Shown one piece after another: positions 26,982 to 34,694 of a stretch of 64,000 bases of DNA. Each line of letters begins with the position of its first letter. The first letter of the stretch is position 1. Source of the stretch: Leptothoe kymatousa TAU-MAC 1615 (GTDB lineage: Bacteria > Cyanobacteriota > Cyanobacteriia > Phormidesmidales > Phormidesmidaceae); the NCBI RefSeq assembly GCF_018739865.1, contig NZ_JADOER010000011.1, positions 310,001 through 374,000 on the forward strand, in the 5' to 3' direction. The notes under the pieces are model-generated. The model was given only the letters and a program-made list of their open reading frames with translations. It was not told where the DNA came from and ran no database searches. The position numbers and the translations under genes are program-made.

Positions 26982-27018
26982 CAGGAAGCTTGATTAATCC
27001 AAGCTTCCTGTTTTTTTT
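26982..27018 (+). terminator. Intrinsic terminator after GMC oxidoreductase
   Basis: A perfect 11-bp stem (CAGGAAGCTTG / CAAGCTTCCTG) with a 7-nt loop, followed by eight T residues, 43 bp after the stop codon. It is the clearest factor-independent terminator in the window and separates the oxidoreductase from cphB. Confidence 0.95.
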
Positions 27019-27388
27019 GCTGCCGATCGGGACGACAACAACCGACAAACAAACAAGAGATATTTGCAACAACAAGTGGGTGAACTCAATATTTCACAAG
27101 ACATATACAAGCCTATTGACGTCGCAGTTTTGGCCCCCTCGACATCTGCCAGCTCATTGGGTCAATCTCCTTACACGGTAGAGAGACTTTCTGAGATTTA
27201 CAAATCCCCCATAGCCGAGAACATTTTTCTGTAAAATATCTAACCGCCTTCCCTAAATATTTTCCCATGGACGACCGGCAATTTCTTCGAGAAAAGTATT
27301 TTCTATTTTTGTCTCATCGTAACTATATGATTTATCATTTAGAGATACGTTATAGACGTTAGTAAATTTTCACTGTATTGATTAGGCT
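27019..27388. other. Intergenic region upstream of cphB, 370 bp
   Basis: AT-rich leader between the GMC terminator and cphB. It contains a GTA-N8-AAC word near 27231, close to but not matching the NtcA consensus, and a weak ribosome site before the cphB ATG. No ORF or hairpin stands out. Confidence 0.4.
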
Positions 27389-28222
27389 ATGGTAAATCCG
27401 ACCCAGTACCCCGTAATGGTGATTGGAGGGGCAGAAGATAAGGTCGGTCCCCGTAGCATATTGACGAATTTCTTCAAAAGTGCTGGTGGAGCCCAGGCAA
27501 CCATTGGCATTGTTCCTTGCGCATCCCAAGAGCCGAGCGTAGTGGGTAATCGCTACACCCGCATTTTTAGTGAGCTAAAAGCTAAGAGCGTTAAGGTTCT
27601 AGATATTAGGCGGCCGCAGGAATGTGATCAGGATGGTTGGCTCCAGGCTTTAGATAGCTGCACTGGGATTTTCCTCTCCGGCGGCGACCAGGTGCGGTTG
27701 TTTGAATTTATCCGCAATAGTACTTTCGCCACCACCCTTAAAAAACGTCTGAACCTGGGCACGCTAGTGCTGGCCGGAACCAGTGCCGGTGCTGCAGTGA
27801 TGGGAGAAAAGATGATTTCAGGCGGAAGTAGCGGTGAGTCACCTAACCGTGGGCTGGTAGATCTCATGGATGGGTTGGGATTTGTTCCAGAAGTGTTAGT
27901 CGATCAACATTTCCACAATCGCAATCGGATGGCGCGGTTATTGAGTGCGATCGCAGCCAACCCCGACAAACTAGGTATTGGCATTGACGAAGATACCTGT
28001 GCCGCCTTTAAAGGAGATGGCACCTTTGAAGTCATTGGAAAAGGGACCGTCACCATCATTGACCCCCGCGAATTAACCCACACCAACTATCGTAGCTCTG
28101 CCCCAACATCGCCCCTTAGCCTGCACGATTTGCGGGTGCATATTCTCAGCGAAGGCGATGAATACGACTATAGACGCCGCTCAGTATGTATGCCCACCCA
28201 TGGCATGGTGTCTCATTTTTAA
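27389..28222 (+). CDS. cphB: Cyanophycinase
   Basis: 277-aa peptidase S51 enzyme that cleaves cyanophycin granule polypeptide to beta-Asp-Arg dipeptides in the cytosol. The nucleophile elbow LAGTSAGAAVMG puts the catalytic serine at residue 132, the same number as in the characterised Synechocystis enzyme, and the MVIGGAEDK N-terminus, LSGGDQVRLFEF and GIGIDEDTCAAF are family hallmarks. The length is typical. It precedes cphA on the same strand with a 557-bp gap, the common cyanobacterial order. A separate cphA promoter probably exists in that gap. Confidence 0.97.
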   Translation: MVNPTQYPVMVIGGAEDKVGPRSILTNFFKSAGGAQATIGIVPCASQEPSVVGNRYTRIFSELKAKSVKVLDIRRPQECDQDGWLQALDSCTGIFLSGGDQVRLFEFIRNSTFATTLKKRLNLGTLVLAGTSAGAAVMGEKMISGGSSGESPNRGLVDLMDGLGFVPEVLVDQHFHNRNRMARLLSAIAANPDKLGIGIDEDTCAAFKGDGTFEVIGKGTVTIIDPRELTHTNYRSSAPTSPLSLHDLRVHILSEGDEYDYRRRSVCMPTHGMVSHF

Positions 28223-28779
28223 TCACCAACTACGGCAAAGTATGCAGGTGTCGCTAAAGGTTGTTGCAATTTATCGATAGGGTGTGAAAAATCACGGGAG
28301 CCCATCAGTTTTTATCGTTGGATAACATCGAAAGTTGCATATTTCAATGCGCTAAATGCATCAAATACCCAGTAAAGTATCATGGTATCCTGACAAAGCT
28401 AGGATATCTGTAATTCCAATCAAGCGGTGTTGTATTATCCATTACAGTTAGCCCACACCCTTTGGGTTCAATTATTCAACACCCTTTAAGTTATTTTTGG
28501 TCTAGAACAGCTTTCCGAGAGTCGCACCAAAATTGGAGACCTCTTCACGAAATATTCCGATCAAAATTTCAAAGCATTCACTTAAAATCAAATACATCTG
28601 TAATTAATTTTACAAAAAATATATGACCCAGTTAGCAAGCCTGAGCTAATTTTTGCAGGCATGTTCGCTTTTATCCGTACTAGCTCTCCCCCATAAAGAG
28701 GGCCTGTAGCTTGGCATACGAAATTAACTGGCCCCTTAATTTCTGTTGGCATCTATCCACATACATTTTTTTGTCACCT
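28223..28779. other. cphB-cphA intergenic region, 557 bp
   Basis: AT-rich, no credible ORF (the track extends cphA to a TTG at 28711, without support). It carries a perfect GTA-N8-TAC word at 28432-28445. No terminator is evident after cphB, so read-through plus an internal promoter is possible. Confidence 0.5.
28432..28445. promoter_or_regulatory. NtcA-like site GTA-N8-TAC upstream of cphA
   Basis: The sequence GTATTATCCATTAC exactly fits the NtcA consensus GTAN8TAC. It lies 335 bp before the cphA start. NtcA control of cyanophycin genes is established in Anabaena. A matching -10 box at the expected 20-24 bp distance is not clear (TTATTC is about 27 bp away), so function is uncertain. Confidence 0.4.
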
Positions 28780-31470
28780 ATGAGAATTCTGCACACTCGC
28801 ACATTGCGTGGCCCCAACTATTGGAGTATTCGCCGTCCTAAGCTAATTGTCGTTCGCTTAGATTTAGAGGAACTCGCAGAGAGTCCTTCCAATACGCTAC
28901 CTGGCTTCTACGATGGGTTAGTGCAAGTGCTGCCCAGCTTGGAAGAGCATCACTGCTCCCCCGGCTGTAGAGGTGGCTTTTTGCGCCGTGTGCAAGAAGG
29001 AACCATGATGGGCCACATCGTGGAACATGTCGCCCTCGAGCTGCAGGTGCTCACTGGCATGACCGTCGGCTTTGGCCGCACCCGAGAAACCAGCACCGCT
29101 GGAATCTATCAGGTGGTGGTCGAATACAAAAATGAAGCCGCTGGCCGCTATGCCACCCGTGCCGCCGTGCGATTGTGCCAAAGCATCATCGATACAGGCT
29201 CCTACCCCGCAACTGAACTGCGCACAGATTTAGCCGACCTCAAAGAATTGCAAGCAAACGCGGCGCTGGGGGCGACCACCGATGCCCTAGTGGGCGAAGC
29301 TGAGGCCCGGGGCATCCCCTGGATGGAATTAGAAAACTGTGATCTATTCCAGCTGGGCTATGGCAAATATCAAAAACGCGTTCAGGCAGCGCTCACATCC
29401 TCCAGCAATGTGCTGGGTGTAGAACTCGCCTGCGACAAAGGACGCACCAAAGCCGTCCTAGAAAATATGGGTGCCCCAGTGCCCGCTGGCGCATTAATTT
29501 ACAGCTTTGACGATCTCGAACCCACGATTGAGAATCTGGGTGGTTATCCCATCGTGATTAAGCCATTGGATGGCAACCATGGCCGTGGCATCACCATTGA
29601 TATTCGCTCCTGGCAAGAGGCCGAAGAAGCCTATGACCGCGCCAAGGAAATCTCCAGGGGGATCATTGTTGAGCGTTTTTATGCCGGTCGGGATCATCGC
29701 ATCCTGGTGGTGAACCATCAGGTAGTCGCCGTCGCAGAACGGGTGCCCGCCCACGTAGTGGGTAATGGCGCATACACCATCGCCGAACTCGTAGAACAAG
29801 AAAACCAAGATGAACGCCGTGGCAATGGCCACGACAACGTGCTCACCCAGATTCAGCTAGACGATTCCACCGACGAAATGTTGGCTCGCCAAGGGTTGAG
29901 TGTGGATACCGTTTTAGAAATGGATCAGTTGGCCTACCTGCGGGCAACGGCCAACCTCAGCACAGGTGGCACCGCCATCGACCGCACCGACGACATTCAC
30001 CCAGACAACGTGTGGCTAGCAGAGCGCGTCTCACGGATTATTGACCTCGATATTGCGGGGATCGATGTGATCACCACCGACATCACCAAGCCTTTGAAAG
30101 AAGCAGATGGGGTGATTGTGGAAGTGAATGCCGCCCCAGGGTTGCGGATGCATTTAGCGCCTAGTGAAGGGGTGGCCCGCAATGTGGCAGCCCCCATTTT
30201 ACAAATGTTGTTCCCACCGGATACTCCCACCCACGTACCCGTGGTGGCAGTCACAGGCACCAATGGCAAAACCACCACCACCCGCCTGATCGCTCACATT
30301 GCGCGCCAGGTTCACGCCGCCGTCGGCTTTACCACCACCGATGGGATTTACATTGGCGATCACCTGATTGAAAAGGGCGACACCACGGGTCCCCAAAGTG
30401 CGCGGATGATTTTGCAAGATCCCACCGTGGAAATGGCCGTATTAGAAACAGCCCGAGGCGGTATTTTGCGCTCTGGGTTGGCCTTCCCCCACTGTGATGT
30501 AGGTGTGGTGCTCAATGTTGCAGCCGACCACCTAGGTCTGGGCGATATCGACACCATCGACCAAATGGCTAGGGTTAAAGGCGTAATTGCTGAGGCTGTC
30601 CATGCGGATGGTTACGCCATTCTCAATGCCGATGATGAACGCGTAGCGGCCATGGCCGATCGGGTGGCGGGTAAGGTCGCCTACTTCTCAATGGATGCCC
30701 AAAACCCGTTGGTGCAAGACCATGTGCGGGATGGAGGCATTGCCGCCGTTTACGACGATGGCCACATTGTTATTTTGCAAAACGAGTGGGTGCATCGGAT
30801 TGAGCACGTCACTAAGGTACCGCTGACACTGGGCGGACGGGCACCGTTTATGATTGCCAATGCCCTAGCAGCCAGCTTGGCCACATTTGTTCAAGGCATC
30901 ACAGTGGAACAGATTCGGGCCGCACTGCGCAGCTTTGAGGCCTCCGCGCAGCAGACACCAGGTCGCATGAACCTATTTAACATGGGGCGCTTCCATGCAT
31001 TGGTGGACTACGCCCACAACCCCGCAGGCTATGAAGCCGTAGGTGGTTTTGTAAAAAACTGGTCTGGCCCCACCATCGGCGTGGTCGGTGGCCCTGGGGA
31101 TCGGCGCGATGAGGATCTGATTGGTCTGGGGCAACTCGCCGCCACCTTCTTTGATCACATTATTGTCAAAGAAGATGATGACCGTCGGGGCCGCCCTGCA
31201 GGGGAGGCGTCAGGGCTAATTGTCCAGGGCATTGGGCAAGTGCCTGACTCTGCCGTATCTCACTTTATTCAATTGGATGAGACCACAGCGATTGAATGGG
31301 CCCTAGACCATGCCCCGGAAGACGCTTTAGTGGTGATTTTCCCAGAGCAGGTGAGCCGGGCAATTGAAATCATTCAAAAACGTGACCCCATTGTGGATGA
31401 TGCCAATCCAGCGTTGTTGGTCGACCCTGCGGATGAGTCGTCTGTGGAGCCTATGCCCGTAGGCAGTTAA
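28780..31470 (+). CDS. cphA: Cyanophycin synthetase
   Basis: 896 aa. It polymerises aspartate and arginine into multi-L-arginyl-poly-L-aspartate using two ATP-dependent active sites. The N-terminal domain begins with RILHTRTLRGPNYWSIRR and contains HHCSPGCRGGFLRRVQEGTM. The ATP-grasp centre, which adds Asp, has IKPLDGNHGRGITID near 260-275. The C-terminal Mur-ligase-like domain, which adds Arg, has the P-loop VTGTNGKTTTTRLIAH near 490. All are intact and length is normal. ATG 28780 is chosen over the TTG at 28711 because it gives the conserved start MRIL. It is followed after 17 bp by a large hairpin and then a second cyanophycinase-like gene. Confidence 0.98.
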   Translation: MRILHTRTLRGPNYWSIRRPKLIVVRLDLEELAESPSNTLPGFYDGLVQVLPSLEEHHCSPGCRGGFLRRVQEGTMMGHIVEHVALELQVLTGMTVGFGRTRETSTAGIYQVVVEYKNEAAGRYATRAAVRLCQSIIDTGSYPATELRTDLADLKELQANAALGATTDALVGEAEARGIPWMELENCDLFQLGYGKYQKRVQAALTSSSNVLGVELACDKGRTKAVLENMGAPVPAGALIYSFDDLEPTIENLGGYPIVIKPLDGNHGRGITIDIRSWQEAEEAYDRAKEISRGIIVERFYAGRDHRILVVNHQVVAVAERVPAHVVGNGAYTIAELVEQENQDERRGNGHDNVLTQIQLDDSTDEMLARQGLSVDTVLEMDQLAYLRATANLSTGGTAIDRTDDIHPDNVWLAERVSRIIDLDIAGIDVITTDITKPLKEADGVIVEVNAAPGLRMHLAPSEGVARNVAAPILQMLFPPDTPTHVPVVAVTGTNGKTTTTRLIAHIARQVHAAVGFTTTDGIYIGDHLIEKGDTTGPQSARMILQDPTVEMAVLETARGGILRSGLAFPHCDVGVVLNVAADHLGLGDIDTIDQMARVKGVIAEAVHADGYAILNADDERVAAMADRVAGKVAYFSMDAQNPLVQDHVRDGGIAAVYDDGHIVILQNEWVHRIEHVTKVPLTLGGRAPFMIANALAASLATFVQGITVEQIRAALRSFEASAQQTPGRMNLFNMGRFHALVDYAHNPAGYEAVGGFVKNWSGPTIGVVGGPGDRRDEDLIGLGQLAATFFDHIIVKEDDDRRGRPAGEASGLIVQGIGQVPDSAVSHFIQLDETTAIEWALDHAPEDALVVIFPEQVSRAIEIIQKRDPIVDDANPALLVDPADESSVEPMPVGS

Positions 31471-31487
31471 TCAGTTAAATGGAACAA

Positions 31488-31531
31488 CAATTTCGGGTGT
31501 GTTGAACGTGGTTTCGACGCACCCGAAATTG
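31488..31531 (+). terminator. 19-bp hairpin downstream of cphA (terminator or attenuator)
   Basis: Arms 31488-31506 and 31513-31531 pair over 19 bp with two G-U wobbles and a 6-nt loop. The wobbles are allowed only in the plus-strand RNA, so it is probably an RNA structure of the cphA transcript. It begins 17 bp after the stop and is followed by GTTTTATAC, a short T-tract. It covers the alternative GTG start of the next gene. It may end most cphA transcripts, protect their 3' end, or attenuate the downstream cyanophycinase. Confidence 0.6.
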
Positions 31532-31558
31532 GTTTTATACACCCCCAAGAGCACTACC

Positions 31559-32575
31559 ATGGGTAAGCAAAAGGACTTCGAATATTCTCTAACTTGTGGT
31601 TCTCCTAGCAGTGCTCGGAGTGAGCCCGAGCCTGCTATTTTACTGATCGGCGGTGCTGAAGGGGGCAAATCGGGCGAAGATGCTGCCACCAAATGGTTTC
31701 TCGAAAAGGCCCGTGGCGGAAACTATCTCGCCATCCGCACCGGGGGCGTTGGCAAACAAGCCAGCTTTATTAGCCGCAACTATCGAGACTATGTTCACTC
31801 CGCCGCAGAACTCTCCATCGACAGCAGAGAAGCGGCCAACAGCCGCGAAGTAGAAGACTATATTCGCGAAGCCGATGCCCTGTTTATTGCCGGGGGAGAC
31901 CAAAACCTATATCAAGAGTTGTGGGAAGGCACCCGCACCGAAGATGCGATCAATTATCTTATCAACGACAAGAAAGCGCCCGTCGCTGGTACCAGTGCAG
32001 GCATGGCCATCTTGGGCAGCTACTACTATGCGCCAGATCATCAGGGTATAATCAGCTCAGAAATTTTGGATGATCCCTTTCATTTCAATACGCAGACCAT
32101 TCACAAAAGCGATTTTATTCAGGTGCCGTTTTTATCTAATGTGATTACCGACACCCACTTGGACCGGATTAACAAACGGAACCCAGAAACTCGCTACGGC
32201 AGAATTTTAGGATTGTTGGCCAGGGTAATTGCGGCAGATAAAAACTCTCTGGACAATCATGCCATTGGGTTAGAAGAAGGGGCTTTTGTTGCCATCGATA
32301 AAACAGGAATAGCCAAGGTCTTTGGTAATGGCACCCATCGCGGGCAGGATGCGTATTTTCTTTCGCCCAATGGTGCGCTACCTGAACAGATGGAACCTGG
32401 CTGGCCGTTGGTTTGGGACAATGGCGGAAAAGCGGTCAAGGTTTATAAAATTGCTGGCACACCGGAAGGGACAGGAGAGTTTAATTTGAATGATTGGGCT
32501 ACAGCATCTGGGGGCCATTGGGAATATTGGTACACCCTTGGTGGTAAGTCTGGATTACGGAAAAAGTCATCGTAG
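31559..32575 (+). CDS. Cyanophycinase-like S51-family peptidase (second copy)
   Basis: 338 aa, clearly S51/cyanophycinase-like but divergent from cphB in this window. AILLIGGAEGGKSGED replaces the usual MVIGGAEDK, LFIAGGDQNLYQELW matches the second motif and PVAGTSAGMAIL contains the predicted nucleophile Ser147. A C-terminal extension of ~70 residues, Gly/Trp-rich near HWEYWYTLGG, is absent from cphB. It may hydrolyse cyanophycin or a variant polymer or dipeptide; its position 88 bp after cphA supports a role in this pathway. The track start is a GTG at 31499 lying within a large hairpin, so ATG 31559 is preferred; the start remains uncertain. Confidence 0.85.
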   Translation: MGKQKDFEYSLTCGSPSSARSEPEPAILLIGGAEGGKSGEDAATKWFLEKARGGNYLAIRTGGVGKQASFISRNYRDYVHSAAELSIDSREAANSREVEDYIREADALFIAGGDQNLYQELWEGTRTEDAINYLINDKKAPVAGTSAGMAILGSYYYAPDHQGIISSEILDDPFHFNTQTIHKSDFIQVPFLSNVITDTHLDRINKRNPETRYGRILGLLARVIAADKNSLDNHAIGLEEGAFVAIDKTGIAKVFGNGTHRGQDAYFLSPNGALPEQMEPGWPLVWDNGGKAVKVYKIAGTPEGTGEFNLNDWATASGGHWEYWYTLGGKSGLRKKSS

Positions 32576-32930
32576 GGTGGGCTATGCCGACCAAGCCGAG
32601 AAAATCCGTTACACAATTTGATGGCAATGGACCTGTAGGACATCTCCCTTGCCCCTATAGTGCATCCTACCTCTAGTGCTCAGACTCTGGCTGGCCAATC
32701 CCTACGGAGGCTCCTGCCTCCTGGCTGTGGCAGAGCCACAATCTTACACTCCAGGCAGAGCCTTGGAGCGAGAGAACACCCTCTTTATACTGGAGTCCCT
32801 TGTAGACAAGTGGCATAGTTGCACCATCATAGTAAAAACCTAAGAGCAATGCACTAGACACTCATCCGTTTCCATAATTCTGGAATTGCACTCCTACCTA
32901 GTCAAGCAAAAACTGTTACTAGGCAGAAAA
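32576..32930. other. Intergenic region carrying hairpin repeat copy 1, 355 bp
   Basis: It starts with TAGGGTGGGCTATGCC, a common cyanobacterial intergenic word also found near 57787. Its centre is the first copy of the three-hairpin repeat (see 32706-32777). An 8-bp inverted pair TAGTGCAT (32658) / ATGCACTA (32849) brackets it. No ORF is credible. Confidence 0.5.
32706..32777. repeat. Three-hairpin dispersed repeat, copy 1
   Basis: It consists of successive hairpins: GGAGGC-TCCT-GCCTCC, TGTGGC-AG-like-GCCACA, and CTCCAGGC-AGA-GCCTTGGAG. The last 54 bp match copy 2 (33687-33740) at 51 positions. The first hairpin differs in sequence between copies but keeps pairing. This suggests a REP/MITE-like element maintained for structure. 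Confidence 0.7.
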
Positions 32931-33599
32931 TTAGCCAACTTTTCTCTTTTTCCAATCTAGCTCCATCGTTAACTTCCCAAGGTGTTGCAAAATCGCTGTC
33001 ACCTGATGCATTTCATTGCCTTGTCTAAATAAAGTAAAGAGCTCTGATAGACCGTAAACCGGCTGGGGCTGTTTAAGGAGCTTGACAAACATAAAATGCC
33101 GACCATTGGTAAGTAAACCAAACAGGGGCAACGCCTCGTCTGGACTAGCCATCATATAGGTCAATGCTTGGGGCAGCGCTTCTAAAACATCCGACTGCTG
33201 GGGCTTAGTCTCAATGGTGACCACCCATAGATTCTGATATAGCACCAATAAATCAATGCGGCCACGGATCATCTCTCCGTCAGCATCTGAATCCTGGTTG
33301 GGAAAGGTAACCTCCACCTGTTTTTCAGCTTTGGGTACAAAGGGAGCAGTTCCTAAACCAGACACAGCTAACAGTGGGGCCAAAATCGACATTTTGACCA
33401 CCTCTTCGTGCAGGCGATATTTGATTAAGCTCAGAAAATTAGCTTTCGCCTTATCTAGCCAGTACAGGTCTCGCTCATCTAGAGCCATCGCCACCCCCTG
33501 CCACTCCGGGAAAAAAGCAGGATCGGTCGATTGCTGCAGACCAAAGCGTGCTTCTACATCATGAAGTTCCAGATTATGGGCGGCAATCACTTGGACCAT
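32931..33599 (-). CDS. PD-(D/E)XK-like protein related to HsdR N-terminal domain
   Basis: 222 aa. A predicted nuclease-type core contains IDLLVLYQNLWVVTIETKPQ, matching the D...E-X-K arrangement of PD-(D/E)XK enzymes, and the context RGRIDLLV resembles the N-terminal nuclease domain of type I restriction R subunits. There is no helicase part and no methylase or specificity gene next to it, so it is not a restriction system. Stand-alone copies are common in cyanobacteria and of unknown role. It is bracketed by the two copies of the hairpin repeat, possibly marking a small mobile or hot-spot segment. Confidence 0.65.
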   Translation of the reverse strand: MVQVIAAHNLELHDVEARFGLQQSTDPAFFPEWQGVAMALDERDLYWLDKAKANFLSLIKYRLHEEVVKMSILAPLLAVSGLGTAPFVPKAEKQVEVTFPNQDSDADGEMIRGRIDLLVLYQNLWVVTIETKPQQSDVLEALPQALTYMMASPDEALPLFGLLTNGRHFMFVKLLKQPQPVYGLSELFTLFRQGNEMHQVTAILQHLGKLTMELDWKKRKVG

Positions 33600-33670
33600 G
33601 GCACAGATAGAAGATGTAAATCATCAGACTGCTGACTATCTATTCTATCCTAGTACAATTGAATCCTGCT

Positions 33671-33740
33671 AAGGCTTTGCCTTCTAGCTGTGGCAGAGCC
33701 ACAATCTTTCACTCCAGGCAGAGCCTGGGAGCGAGGGAAC
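33671..33740. repeat. Three-hairpin dispersed repeat, copy 2
   Basis: It has the same architecture as copy 1. The first hairpin is AAGGC-TTT-GCCTT, and the remaining 54 bp (33687-33740) differ from copy 1 at three positions. It lies 70 bp upstream of the PD-(D/E)XK-like gene start and downstream of iaaA. Both copies are in the same orientation, about 960 bp apart. Confidence 0.7.
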
Positions 33741-33767
33741 AAAGCACCGATAATATAAGCCTTGCCA

Positions 33768-34694
33768 TTAGCCTAAAGTGTAGTAACTCTCTCCACCCTG
33801 CTCAATCCACCCACAGACCATCCCCGTTGTTGACTGTGCCGACGCACAGCGCCCTGCCGCGTCAATGGCAATCACGCCGCCTTGTCCCTGTACCCGATTC
33901 ACCAAATACTCAATGCCCGCCTGGGTCGCGGTCTCCACATCCATGCCCCGCCACTGCACAAACATGGCAATCGTCTTCGACAAAACCGTTCGCAAAAACG
34001 CTTCTCCATAGCCCGTTGCCGAAACCGCACAGGACTGATTATCCGCATACACCCCGGCCCCAATAATGGGAGAATCTCCCACCCGGCCCCAGGAGTTATT
34101 TACTAAGCCTCCGGTGGATGTAGCCGCGGCCAAATCACCGTTCAAATCGTAGGCCACTGCACCCACTGTTCCGAGCTTTTCTGGCTTCACCCGCTCGTGG
34201 TCCAACGTGATTGTTCCAGCCGCTTGGGCTGCCTCCCACTGTTTTACCCGCATTGGCGTAACGAAATACTCTTCTGGGCAAAATTCCACATCCCGCAGCT
34301 TGGCAAATTCCATCGCCCCATAGGCCACTAAAAGAACCTGTTGGCCATGGTCTAACACCTGACGCGCCAGGGAAATTGGATTTTTTATTTGGCTCACGCA
34401 GGCTACGGACCCCGCCCGTAAATCGGCACCATTCATTAGGGCTGCATCCATTTCCACCTTGCCCTTGGCGTTCAGCACCGACCCACGGCCCGCATTGTAA
34501 AGCGGGTCGTTTTCTAACAATGAAACACAGTATTCAACAACATCCAGGGCACTATCTCCCCGCTCTAGGCGCTGGCGTCCCTGGTATAGGATGGCGTTAA
34601 TACTTTGTTGAAAACCCTCTTCGCTACTGCCAAACTTTAGGGTTTGAATCGCCCCCGCGCCACCGTGGAGAATGAGAGAATAGGAGTTAGTCAT
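33768..34694 (-). CDS. iaaA: Isoaspartyl peptidase/L-asparaginase (Ntn hydrolase)
   Basis: 308 aa. This plant-type asparaginase hydrolyses beta-aspartyl dipeptides, including the beta-Asp-Arg released by cyanophycinase, giving Asp and Arg. It is made as a precursor that self-cleaves before the nucleophile Thr176 in KLGTVGAVAYD. YNAGRGSVLNAKGKVEMDAA, SWGRVGDSPIIGAGVYA and the second-subunit glycine motifs are intact. ATG 34694 is used (GGGAAGG 6 nt upstream) and overlaps the stop of the transglutaminase-like gene by 8 bp, so the two are translationally coupled. Its place in the cyanophycin neighbourhood fits the degradative pathway. Confidence 0.95.
   Translation of the reverse strand: MTNSYSLILHGGAGAIQTLKFGSSEEGFQQSINAILYQGRQRLERGDSALDVVEYCVSLLENDPLYNAGRGSVLNAKGKVEMDAALMNGADLRAGSVACVSQIKNPISLARQVLDHGQQVLLVAYGAMEFAKLRDVEFCPEEYFVTPMRVKQWEAAQAAGTITLDHERVKPEKLGTVGAVAYDLNGDLAAATSTGGLVNNSWGRVGDSPIIGAGVYADNQSCAVSATGYGEAFLRTVLSKTIAMFVQWRGMDVETATQAGIEYLVNRVQGQGGVIAIDAAGRCASAQSTTGMVCGWIEQGGESYYTLG

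Noticed and set aside
31499-31558. GTG start for the second cyanophycinase-like gene
   Set aside because: It lies inside a 19-bp hairpin and has no ribosome site; the ATG at 31559 is more plausible.
32931-33599. Restriction-modification system
   Set aside because: Only an HsdR-like nuclease fragment is present; no methylase, specificity or helicase gene is adjacent.
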